Below are positions 54,229 through 64,000 of a DNA stretch of 64,000 bases, one piece after another; position 1 is the stretch's first letter, and every line of letters starts with the position of its first letter. This DNA is from Tricholoma matsutake. Taxonomy: Eukaryota > Basidiomycota > Agaricomycetes > Agaricales > Tricholomataceae. A model generated the notes under the pieces. It worked only from the letters and a program-made list of their open reading frames with translations. It was not told the origin of the DNA and searched no databases. The stretch lies in assembly GCA_026075535.2 (NCBI GenBank), contig AP026538.1:1550001-1614000 (forward strand), read 5' to 3'. Both the position numbers and the translations under genes were made by a program.

Positions 54229-55959
54229 GAGTGCTGTGCCTGGCCTGGCCTGGGGTTCTGAAAAGCCAAAGCCAAACTGTCAAGCCGTGGCTTTGTGGTG
54301 AGTGTAATTTAACTGGCTGCAATGTATCATTGTATGTATGTTGAAAATCTTTGGTGGTGGGAAAGTAATCTTAATATGGTAACACATCACACATGCAATC
54401 AAAGTTCAAACCACACCATCCACTTCGACCATGGTCCACCATTGTTCCCTAATCCATACGGTCAGGCAGTGTGATTTTAGATCATAATAAGTACTTTTTT
54501 GGTTCCTTCTTTGCATATTCTTTACTAACCAAATACAACATTTTCTCTTGTTTCTCACCACAACAGCCTACTAGGGCCTGTCATGCCCCCTCACCATCCA
54601 ATTTTCCATGTTTGGTTCATGTTTTCTTTTGTGTAATTAACATATGTTTTCATTAATCTAGGGGATCCAACTGTGTTACAATGACACAACAATGCCGAAA
54701 TGACAAATCCACACCCAACAATGCCACCACCACAGCAACTCTAATTGCTGCCCTGAGCCACTAGAACAGGGAGCAATGATAACACAGTGAGGGAGCAACA
54801 ACAACACCACCACACCACACCACACCCAACCAGGGACCTGACGAGGAAGCAGATAGCAATGATGGGGACCAGGTCAAGGGAGAGGACAATGAGGGGGGGA
54901 CAATGATGACAGGATGACTAGAACAATGAAAACGAGGAAGACAGGTGAATGAATGTTGCTTGTGGGGTAGGAATGGGGAGCAATGATAAAATGGCAAGGG
55001 AACGTCAACAATGCCACCACACGACAGTAGCACCCCCCAACCACCACCAGGGGCCCGACGAGGAAGCAGACAGCAATGATGGGGACCAGGTCAAGGGAGA
55101 GGACAATGAGGGATGAAGGGGAGACAACAATGACAGGATGACTAGAACACAAAAATGGGGATGACAGGGAGCAAATGAAAGGATGCCAATGAGACAAGGA
55201 CAAGGACATCAGCAAGTAGCAGTGGATGACAGCATCAGCAACAACGGTGATGGGATGACCAGAATCAGGACCAGACCATGATGATGATGATGGCAAGGAC
55301 CAGACGATGGGGGAGAGGACAACAATGGAGATGATGAGAACAACAACCCCAACATCAATGATGGACAGTCCAGCACCCACCCCTACTGCTGTGAGCAACT
55401 GCTTGCAGGGTGGACCATGGGTGCTATGGATGACGATGACACAGGATTTGGGGGGGGGGAGATATTTACTGGTGAGTGGGGAACTGCTTAGGTGGCAACA
55501 GTCATGTTGCATGCATAGGACAACAACAATAGGGACCTGGCTCTTTTTTTTATTCATTCTTTTTCATTAGTTTGTCATCCCCCTGCTTGCTCATAATGCG
55601 ATGTGTGGCCACATTTTTTTAGTAAATATGTTAATTCCACCTCCCTCATATTTAGGCAAGTTTAATACATATTGTTTCTTTGTACATGGTGGCTTGTAGT
55701 TATCCTGAGTGACCATGAGCCTGTTTATTGAATCAGAAAACTATGTATGTATTGTTCTAATTAGCTTCCTGTACAACCAATGGACGTGTGGGCAAAATTT
55801 GAACATTTTACATACAAAAGCCATGGCCTGTGCTGGGCCAAGCCAAGGCCAGGCCCTGGTTGATGGCTTTGGCCTGGCCTGTGTATTGAGAAAGCCAAAG
55901 CCACCTCAAGCCAAGCCAAAGCTGTGGCTTTCAGGCCAAGCCGGGCTGGAACAGCACTA
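54229..55959. mobile_element. Non-autonomous hAT-like element (1731 bp) with perfect 8-bp duplication
   Basis: CTATGGTG flanks it at 54221-54228 and 55960-55967. The ends GAGTGCTGTGCCTGGCC and, inverted, TAGTGCTGTTCCAGCCC match over most of 17 bp. Subterminal regions (54240-54300, 55820-55945) are packed with GGCCTGGCC, AAAGCCAAAGCC and GCTTTGGCTT motifs in both orientations. The interior is low-complexity ACAATGA-type sequence with a ~190-bp direct duplication (compare 54810-54960 and 55040-55180). No transposase. Confidence 0.88.
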
Positions 55960-55967
55960 CTATGGTG

Positions 55968-56899
55968 GCTGGAGTCAGAGCCGTTGCCACCACCACCACT
56001 GGACATCCAATCCCACCCCAATCTGCTTCCTGTTTGGGATTTTGGTGGGGATGCAAGCAACCAGAAACCTCTTGAAGGCCCATTTTGTCCACTAAGTACC
56101 ATAAATGGGTCTTCAAGGCTTCATGTGACCTCAGCCACAAAGTGGTGTACCATCAACCGTCAGCAGCAACCCAAGCTCAACCCCTCCCCAGACATGTCAT
56201 GTGACTTGACGCATGGACAAAACAATCAATGCATCATCAAACAAAGTTTCGACACATGTTTGATGCATGTTAGGATAATTTTAAGCACTTATAAGCCAGT
56301 GACGGGTATTACAATCCTAATGTGTTCAATTTTTGCTGTTATTTTTTGTGCTACTCTTGAGAAGTGTGGCAAACAGCTAAGCTGATCAATTTCGAAAAAC
56401 ATGCAAGTGATCCATATAGCCAGCAAAGAGCTGGTTAATTGAAAACCTAACTCTCCCACCTAGTGTTGGCAGAAGACCTGCCAGCATTCAGAGAGATGTA
56501 TATGCTCAAATATTCTCAGAATTTTATCTATTTTATTTAGAGTGATATTGATTTTTTTTCTTTCAAAATTGATAGGCTTAGCTGTTTGAAACACTAACGT
56601 CGTTGTCGAGTACAGACTCAGACTCAAATTTCATCAACAGAGCCAATTGAGGAAATTAACAAAAAAGCAGCGAGGGAAATAATTACATGGTTAGTCATTC
56701 CATGCATGAATGAATTATGAATGTGATTTGAAGACCAAAAAGTCTCAAAAAGTGCACTGTCAACAAATTGAACTTTCAACCCTTAGCCACAGCATTCTAC
56801 AAATATCACACATACCACTAAGCTACACTGCCTTATTAAGGGCAAACCCATTGCAGATGCACCTTAGACACAGTTGATGGAAGGACCAAGAGACTGAAG
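55968..56899. other. Non-coding stretch, contains a tRNA-like sequence
   Basis: No domain-bearing frame. The region includes a tRNA-like sequence at 56771-56833 and is otherwise AT-rich. Confidence 0.5.
56771..56833 (-). ncRNA. Degenerate tRNA-like sequence
   Basis: The minus strand AAGGCAGTGTAGCTTAGTGG has a recognisable D-arm/A-box pattern, and GGGTTGAAAGTTC is a weakened B box. The stems do not form a full cloverleaf. It lies about 65 bp outside the hAT at 56908, so it is not part of that element. It may be a remnant end of an A/B/C-type element. Confidence 0.4.
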
Positions 56900-59800
56900 A
56901 ACATACTTAGGGCTGCATACCATACCATATCGGCTTACGGCCATATATTGATGGCTGGCTTATGGTATCAAATCGGCTGTCACCCGTATTGTAAAGTCAA
57001 ACAGCAATCTTTTGACAGTATGGTACGGGGGTTCATACGGTTGAAAATGGCTGTAGATGGTTGTACGGTACACTTATACATTGATTTGTACAGATCTGTG
57101 CTACTTTAAATGATATTACTTAAAGGGCTTTGTCAATGGCTAAATGAGAAAGTCTCAGCCGCTGCTTTACTAACATCAATGTGCGAATAGCCTCTGGCTG
57201 GAGACTTGCACATTGCAGAGAGATTGTATCATGACCTCCAGAAAAGATACATTCCACTGCGACAGCAGAACCTGGTGGCAAGTGATGTCAGTGTTTAATA
57301 TGGACAAGGAAGTTAGAAAAAGTACCAGGAATTGAAAACACGTCACGCGCAAGACAATAGAGTGATGGGAACTGGCTTTGTTGGCCTACCCACCACTGGA
57401 GAGGTTGACAGGTATTGAAATCTTCATGTGGCAGCTTGAAATACTCCTCAAGCTCATCGCGCAAAAGATTTTCCTTCTTCTTGTACCTTAAGGTGAAGTT
57501 GACCTTGGACAGAGAATCGTCAGTGACAGTTGGAACATGAGCATCAGTAGTTTCCTGAGTAGAACACGCTCGATTGGCATAGTGCTTGGTGTAGTGGGTG
57601 TGGAGGAGTTCTTTCGCAGATTCCAGATACTCGAGGAGGTCGGCATCGTCAGCATAATCCTCCTTTGCCCCCTCATAAGATATGTGGGGATCAAGGACTG
57701 AAAAATAAATCATCGCCGTGAGAAGGATTTGGAGATCAGAATCTAGGAACTTACGGGCAGCCCATGTATAGAATGGCAACTGGTCATACTTGTAGTAGTA
57801 ATCACTAAGCTTTTGGTGAGCATCGAGAAGGCCAGTCTTGATCCTTGGAGGTGTTGAAAGTGGGAGATCACAGTAGATCTGTTGGATGTGCTCCTGGAGG
57901 CCCCTGAAAATCGCGTGTGTCGACGACAGCATGGGCTGCTTAGACATCGACATCTGGGTTGTGGCTGCACAAAACTGCTTGAGCCAGTCTGCAACCTGAG
58001 TTATCGCAGCCCATTCATCTTCAGTCAATTCAAGGGATCATAGATCTCTATTGTGCCCAACGAAGTCGTCAATGTCATTTTGATAGTCAAGAGCTCAACC
58101 TGTATGTCAGGGTATTAGAAATGCTGTAATGAAATACTATGCTAAAATGCTCACACATCATTTGGTGGGTGGATGACCATCGTGTCTTGACATCAAGGAT
58201 TAGCACAAGAGGTTGTTGAGGGCCATTCCCCATGATGACAGGTTTGCAATGTCGTGATGTAGATAGCTGAGTGAGCCAACTCTGCTTGTGTTGAGGGCTT
58301 GCTCGTATCGCGTGGACAATTTTTCGAAGCTGTGGAAAATAACATTAGCAGATCACACAGTTTGGTATTGAAAGAACATGCCTTCTCAACAGCTGAAAGA
58401 ATGGTACTTTAAGGGTCAATCTCAAGCCTAACCTCGTCCTGCTCATCTTCATCATCTTTCCCCACAGCCTCATTGTCGAATGCACGACTCAGTGGAGCAG
58501 TAACGGAGTCCTGGTAATTTTCACTTCAAGACATTGCCTTCTTACGTTCAGCACCAGAAATAGCGCCGATGCCTTCAAGGAGCTGGGCCAGTATTAGAAA
58601 TTTGTATTACAAACTGAAGAGGTGTATTAGATATTTACTTTGAGAGCTGCAAGGTGAACAGTGTGTGGCATGCAACGAAGCCGAATCCAATCACCATTCA
58701 AGGAGATACCTTGCTGCTTTGCAAGTTCTACAATGCCATCGATGAGCATGTCGTTGTTTGATGCATTGTCTGTCATAAATGCCATAATCTGCAGCAGAAA
58801 CATGTTCAACACAGCTTGATGTCTAGGCATTTTGTGACCTACCCGATTTTTGATTCCAAAGTGTGTCAGTGTGTCCCAGGTTGCCTCAGCCATGTTTGCC
58901 CCAGAATGTTCACCCTCGAGTTGACGGAAATCATTAAGAAGTTCTTCTATAACATTTTCACATCGTGAGTCAGCATGGATTAAATAAGCAAACAACATAC
59001 CAAGTTGCCTGGATTTGGTGACATAATGTGCGACAATGGCCATAAATGCATAGTTATTGCTTGAGGTCCATGCATCAAGAGAAATACTGATTTTTCCCTC
59101 GACATTTGTCTATGATGGTAATTAGACTAATTGTGTGATACCACAGAAGTCGTACATACCTTGAACATCTCCTTGGTAGCCTCAATCGTATCCTCTCCCA
59201 TCTTCATGATCCACTGTTTGATTGCATCCCAATGAGGGATATGGAGATTTGGCGAGGGGTGGTGTGTGTACATCAGCAAGTCATGGAACTCAGGTTCATC
59301 GACAGTGGAAAAGGGTTGATCAGTTGCAACAATCCACTTCACCAGCATATCCTCAAACTTTTCCTGATTCCACGGTCCCTTTGGAACATCAGTGTCAAGT
59401 AGGTCTCAAAAAATAGGCAACTTACTGCAGCTGATTCAACTTGTTTCTCGAAAGCACTTTGGATGGTCACATTCGAAGATTCCACCTTACGAAGGAACTC
59501 TGATACCACTCCTGGATCAAGTACCTTGTTTCCCAATGCAACTGCAATCTCCTCCATAGTAATCTGGTCAGGCGATCGTTCCTTCATGGCTAGATACAGG
59601 TGATACATGGGTACCGATACAGCTTTCAAATTACTAATTGAACCTGGGGAAGTAGTGAGCACATGCCAGTCTGAGCCGAAGAGTACTCGCCATTCAGAGA
59701 GTACTTCATCTTCTTCATAATGGTTAGTACCTTCATGCTCCCATGAAGGCATTTGTAGTGCTTGTCACCAGGATTGCTGACTTCTCCATTGGCATTCTGT

Positions 59801-61220
59801 CCAACACTCTTGTAGAAGTAATAAATTGGGTTGCATGTGATCTATGATTTGACATGATATGATCAAGTAATACTATTTTGGGGGAGAGTCGAGACACACC
59901 TGTTTTTTCGCTTTATCATGTGTATCCTTATTGCCATTGTCCAGATTACCAATATCTTCATGTATCTCCTTGCTGCTGCCAATCTCTCCACTCTCTACTG
60001 TAGGGGCTGCAGGTTTGGAGTGCATGCGCCTTTGTGAAGCACCTCGCCCCACAGCAGGGACAGTCTTGGACAGAAGAATGTCAGCAATCGACAGCAGGAT
60101 AGGCTCGTATGTCACAATGAAATAACGAGACAGTAATGATAAATACCTCAGCATTAGAGGGGAGTGTATCATCAGAGTCACTCTCAGAATCTGATGTCAC
60201 CACAGACTCCAGGGGTGGTAGGTTGTCATAATTGCAATCGTCGTCATCAGAAGACGCCGTGATCCCCATTGTATCGGCAAGTTGTTTCTTTCCTTGTCGA
60301 GGTTTCCGAGGCTGACATGCCATGAGGCATTTCACAGGCTTTCCGTGCTCATCAACTTTCTCGAGTTCAATAGCCTCGGCCATTTTCCCTCCCCATCCAG
60401 CACGCTGAACACGGCCTGGGTCTATCATGAAGAGAGTTCTTATTCATGAGGGACAAGAATATAAAGAACCACGTACTAGAAGACTCGCCACCTGGACCAC
60501 TGCTTTGTTTGGTTGTTGTATTGGTGGGCACATTGCATGGCATAGGCTTGTCATCACCTTCGGAGTGATACCAAGTGAAATCGTCGGCAGATGCTGGCTC
60601 GGAATGAGCTTCCATGATGTAAATGTGCTGGAATGAAAGTGTACATTAAGCTTCAAAAACACGTAGCATTAAGGCCCAAGATGACCGGGATTTGTGACTA
60701 ATCCCTCCCAGATGCCCGAGCAAGCCTGTCAAATGATGATCAGAGCAATAAGGCGAAGCCATCATGAGATTCTAAATGTTTTGGTAGTAAGCTCATGAGA
60801 CAGTGCAGGAATGGGAAGTGACCATGCAATCTGGTCAAATGACATTAAGATAAACGATGTGAAGCTGTCATGAGGTTCTAAATATTTCAATAACAAGCTC
60901 AGGAGATGATGCAGGAGAGGGACATGAGCAGGAGGATGAACACCATGTTCAATCGATGATCATCGATAAGGTCACATTGATGTCAATTTCAACTTGGTCA
61001 CAGTGAACATGACTCAAACATGGTCACGTTGAACACGAACCGTATGCACCATCGACAGCCATTTGCACCTGTCATCATACGGCTAAATATAACAGGCAAA
61101 CCATATTGTGATGGCCATATGACACAAATATTTTGTGACCAACGGTACGGTATCAGGATCTGTACAATTACGGCCATACAGCCGTTGTGTATGGTGATGG
61201 TGCGCAGCCCTAAACATACT
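56900..61220 (-). mobile_element. hAT transposon, structurally complete (4305 bp), 8-bp duplication AACATACT
   Basis: The element is 56908-61212. TAGGGCTGCATACCATACCA at the left and the inverse of the right end (TAGGGCTGCGCACCATCACC) form the TIR. AACATACT is exact at 56900-56907 and 61213-61220. Subterminal GGCCGTA/CGGCTGTA/TACGGCCAT motifs repeat at both ends. It encodes one minus-strand transposase with several introns. Together these make it a textbook hAT element. Confidence 0.95.
57120..60615 (-). pseudogene. hAT transposase, multi-exon, BED-type N-terminus and C-terminal dimerisation domain
   Basis: The start is at 60615 (MEAHSEPASADDFTWYHSEG). An acidic region follows, then a BED-like segment YYFYKSVGQNANG...GDKHYKCLHGSMKV (about 59830-59700), and MKERSPDQITMEEIAVALG. 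The catalytic core has ISLDAWTSSNNYAFMAI (about 59070), MTDNASNNDMLIDGI (about 58770-58730) and LRCMPHTVHLAALK. The dimerisation region reads PLQWWVGQQSQFPSLYCLAR then DVFSIPG. After a last intron it continues GSAVAVECIFSGGHDTISLQ and ends DKAL-stop at 57120-57122. Typical ERIFSGGR-type residues are changed by CpG-like transitions, and stops occur near 58034, 58410 and 58520. It cuts and pastes DNA in the nucleus when intact, and this copy is probably dead. Confidence 0.88.
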
Positions 61221-61439
61221 CTCATGATCAGTGTGTGAGAACCAGACTCAAAGTTGTGGTGTGACTGAGCTGATAGATAACAGCATCGATGATATCTTGT
61301 GGGAGAGTACAAACCACTTACTTTAATATATACATCAGGAAATCTGGGGCAAGTCGGTATAACCAGACAGAATTTGTAAGCAGCAAACAGACTGTCATTA
61401 CTTTGATCAGTAAATATAATTAAATATCTAACCATTGAA

Positions 61440-62230
61440 ATCATTCTGAAAGCTTGTCACACGATTTAATGTTGCTTTTGATTCAGGATTGACCCAAGGT
61501 TGGAATCTGCCCTGATTCTTGTGACTCTGTTCCCTCCTGAAATCAGCACTATGTTGGCATAGCCAGATAGATATTATAATCAGTAAACAGGCCGACAGAT
61601 GACAGATCTGCCCATGTAATTGAGTATCAGACCAGTCAAATAATTCTGAGAGCTTGTCACACAATTTAATGTTGCTTTCGATTCAGGATTGACCAAAGGC
61701 TGGAATCTGCCCCAATTCTTGTGGCTCTGTTCCCTCCTGAAATCAGCGGTATGTTGGCATAGCCAGATAGATATTATAATCAGTAAACAGGCCAACAGAT
61801 AACAGATCTGCCCATATAATTGAGTATCAGACCAGTCAAATAATTCTGAGAGCTTGTCACACAATTTAATGTTGCTTTCAATTCAGGATTGACCAAAGGT
61901 TGGAGTCTGCCCCAATTCTTGTGACTCTGTTCCCTCCTGAAATCAGCACTATGTTGGCATAGCCAGATAGATATTATAATCAGTAAATAGGCCAACAGAT
62001 GACATATCTGCCCATATAATTGAGTATCAGACCAGTCAAATAATTCTGAGAGCTTGTCACACAATTTAATAATGCTTTCAATTCAGGATTGACCAAAAGT
62101 TGAAGCATCAGGAAATCGGTATAACTAGATAGAATTTGTAAGGGGAAAACAAGCTGGTACAAATAGATCTTCAAATACAATTGAATACATGTCTGTTGGA
62201 AGAATTTGGCTGCTTGTCACATAATTTAAT
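61440..62230. repeat. 200-bp tandem repeat (about 3.5 good units plus degenerate edge)
   Basis: The marker AGCTTGTCACACRATTTAAT recurs at about 61449, 61649, 61849 and 62049, an exact 200-bp period. A decayed copy is near 62211. Each unit also holds TCTGTTCCCTCCTGAAATCA and CAGATAGATATTATAATCAG. The repeated minus-strand frames are artefacts of the period. No element ends were identified. Confidence 0.9.
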
Positions 62231-62439
62231 TATGCTGATGATTGAAATATTGCAATCTGCCTCAACACTGGTGATACTGCCTTGTGTCTGGTTGTTAGAC
62301 TTTTTGCAAAACAATAGTGTTACCAGTGTTGGGGCAGATATTTGGTCATTCCTCAGTCATTAGGAGTATAGTTGAATTATCACTCTGTGAGGATTAGATT
62401 GAAATCTGCTTAAATACCGTAATAGTGTTTAACGTTTAA

Positions 62440-63560
62440 CATGAGAAAAGGATAGAATGGGTGAACACATGTAATGTAGAAGGAGAGGAAATCCTTATTG
62501 AGCTTCCCAACCTCATTGTGATGCTCTGACAACCACACAGCCTTCTCCTTTGACAGGGTGGCCGAACTCTTTCCAGAGTTTAACTCGTGTGGCACCCTGA
62601 TGGATGGGCTCTCCCAGCACTGATCGAATATTTAGAATATCACTGGTAGGCTTGGTGTGGGTGCCCTCCCATTGGCTGTCATCAATGCCAGGTGCTACGG
62701 CGATGAGATCCTCAACTGAAGGACTGGTATGAACTTCCTTGGCTACCATCATGGAAAAGGAAACCATCGAAGAGCATTGGTTGAGTTCTGAAATGCTCAG
62801 ACCATCGTCCAGGTGTGGTCACATCTCACCGAGCCGAAACCAGACCCACATGAGGGAAATGTTAGTGATGACAGATTGTTGCCGGAATCAGGGCATGAAA
62901 ATCCTCATATAAGAGATGCCAGCATGAAGACCTCCAACTGCATAATCTTACAGAAACCGGGAGAGGCCGCGATGTTGACAACTTCATCAATGGAGCCGGG
63001 CTTGAATGCGATATGTCTGATGCCCTCCACCTTCAATCCTTCGATAATCCCAACAATTTTCTCTACAGTAGGAATACCATCATCCACATGAAGCATTTGA
63101 CAGGAAGTTGAACTGACAATGGTCGATGTTTGAGGAGTACCCACGCCAGCAAGAATTTCCTTCTGATTTCGGTAGCTTTAACATGCGGAGTATGGTGACA
63201 GCCACCAGCCAATTTGATGTAGAAACCTGCAATGAGAACATCGCTAATGAAGCCAGCTTTAACAATGGAAGGTGTCATTCTGGCAGCCATGATAGTCGGT
63301 ATATGTGTCCATACCATCACTGGTGCGGACAATTAGGGACAGTTAGCATGAGGTAAGAACCTAGCGAGAATGAGACTAGGTGACCACTTCTTATTCCACC
63401 AGTCCTCATATTTTGATTCCAATGCACTCAAACAATTCCTTGCCGCTCTCCAGCCATGATAACATGAACACCTGGACCATCGAGGTTCCTGGTTATCAGT
63501 GGACCAATGCTGCTCATTCCGCCTGGTCCAAAGTTGCATGCATGGCAGATTCAGGGAAAC
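62440..63560 (-). pseudogene. fas1: Fatty acid synthase beta subunit fragment (enoyl reductase region), decayed
   Basis: Read leftward: FGPGGMSSIGPLITRNLDGP (about 63540-63480), a KYEDWWNKKWSPSL segment, MTPSIVKAGFISDVLIAGFY and KLAGGCHH (about 63285-63215). Then GIPTVEKIVGIIEGLKVEGI and RHIAFKPGS (about 63085-63000), VNIAA, MMVAKEVHTSPSVEDLIAVA and PGIDDSQWEGTHTKP (about 62750-62660). It ends LGEPIH and TRVKLWKEF (about 62600-62560). The order and motifs are those of the flavin-dependent enoyl reductase and adjoining part of fungal FAS beta. The QWTGGRAGGHH-type segment is scrambled, and stops and frameshifts are frequent. A real host-gene fragment, but non-functional. Confidence 0.8.
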
Positions 63561-63589
63561 CTATTGCTGTCGTTCAACGGATGGGCTGA

Positions 63590-64000
63590 ACAAAGAGCTG
63601 ATCATATAAGGAGCAGGTAATGGAAGCTATCAAGACCCTAAGCAACAGAAAATTGCAAGCAGTGCATGAACTGACAGCTCTGCATCAAGTTCGTCATTGC
63701 CTTGAGATGTTGGAGAACGGGGTGAGTGACTGAGCACTGTACATGATTGACTTGGTGGGAGTGATCCATTGGTTTGCCATAGAGCGATACATGTGACACT
63801 GCTGGAAAATTCGTCAAAACATGTTAGGACTTCGAATACAAAGAAAATGGAGGGACATACACACCAATGGTTGGCTCCATCACCATTCTAGCCATTTTGG
63901 AGCATTATGCCCATGGGTTTGATAATGGCAAACTGAGAGAAGTAATGCTAATACAGGAAGGCAACCCTAAGCAACCGTGCTAACTTTATCTTTGATGTGA
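63590..64000 (+). other. Window end, short unrecognised coding-like remnant
   Basis: On the plus strand a frame near 63850-63980 reads ILEHYAHGFDNGKLREVMLI then QEGNPKQPC and stops. I do not recognise it, and it runs opposite to the fas1 remnant. The rest shows only short broken frames. Confidence 0.3.

Noticed and set aside
53412..55557. Long minus-strand frames of about 230-250 residues
   Set aside because: They come from low-complexity ACAATGA/CAGGAAC composition with few stop codons. They cross the boundary of a non-autonomous hAT or show no conserved motif.
61428..62180. Four similar minus-strand frames suggesting a gene family
   Set aside because: They are the same frame repeated by the 200-bp tandem repeat, shifting at each period. 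There is no continuous coding frame.

Overview
This window is a dense, deeply nested transposon graveyard from a filamentous basidiomycete, most likely an agaricomycete. The evidence is chromodomain Ty3/Gypsy elements, Ty1/Copia, hAT elements, a KDZ-type transposase with cysteine clusters, short ~50-60 nt GT-AG introns with CTAAC-like branch sites, and a decayed fungal fatty acid synthase beta gene. I see no convincing intact host gene. Almost every long reading frame is transposon-derived and broken, mostly by TGA codons where sister copies carry CGA or CAA.

Layout. (1) 1-10524 holds three copies of one Tf1/sushi-like chromovirus, here called G1. Copy alpha (1-4051) is interrupted by a TA-flanked TIR element (351-1357). 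Copy beta (4052-8972) has both LTRs, a self-priming signature and an RT deletion. Copy gamma (8973-10524) resumes as an integrase scrap at 40346-40642. (2) 10525-40345 is a second Gypsy element on the minus strand (G2) exploded by insertions. These are TIR element A (11718-16665, itself holding a 2.5 kb hairpin transposon A2), a complete third Gypsy element G3 (18018-37757), a solo LTR (38498-39222) and a small MITE (39484-39597). G3 in turn carries a Copia element (18049-23140) and a non-autonomous hAT (23757-24968) in its 3' LTR, and TIR element B (30347-32547), which holds another hAT-like element, B2 (30770-31496). Subtracting the insertions makes the two G3 LTRs 1004 and 1002 bp long. (3) 40643-56900 holds MITE-like pieces, a split minus-strand spliced gene interrupted by element C (43027-48918, with KDZ transposase), a divergent multi-exon gene of a transposase-like agaricomycete family (49955-52321), and a non-autonomous hAT (54229-55959). 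(4) 56908-61212 is a structurally complete hAT transposon with 8-bp target duplication. (5) 61221-64000 is a 200-bp tandem repeat followed by an fas1 pseudogene.

The most interesting signal is a shared architecture in elements A, B and C. Each has CACTCC- or CTGTGCC-like termini next to TA, dense subterminal GGANTCC-type repeats, and tRNA-like sequences just inside the termini reading outward. A and B also share an internal run of GC-rich hairpins and a GGGCCCAAACGA motif in the same order. A and B look like non-autonomous relatives of a C-like KDZ element.
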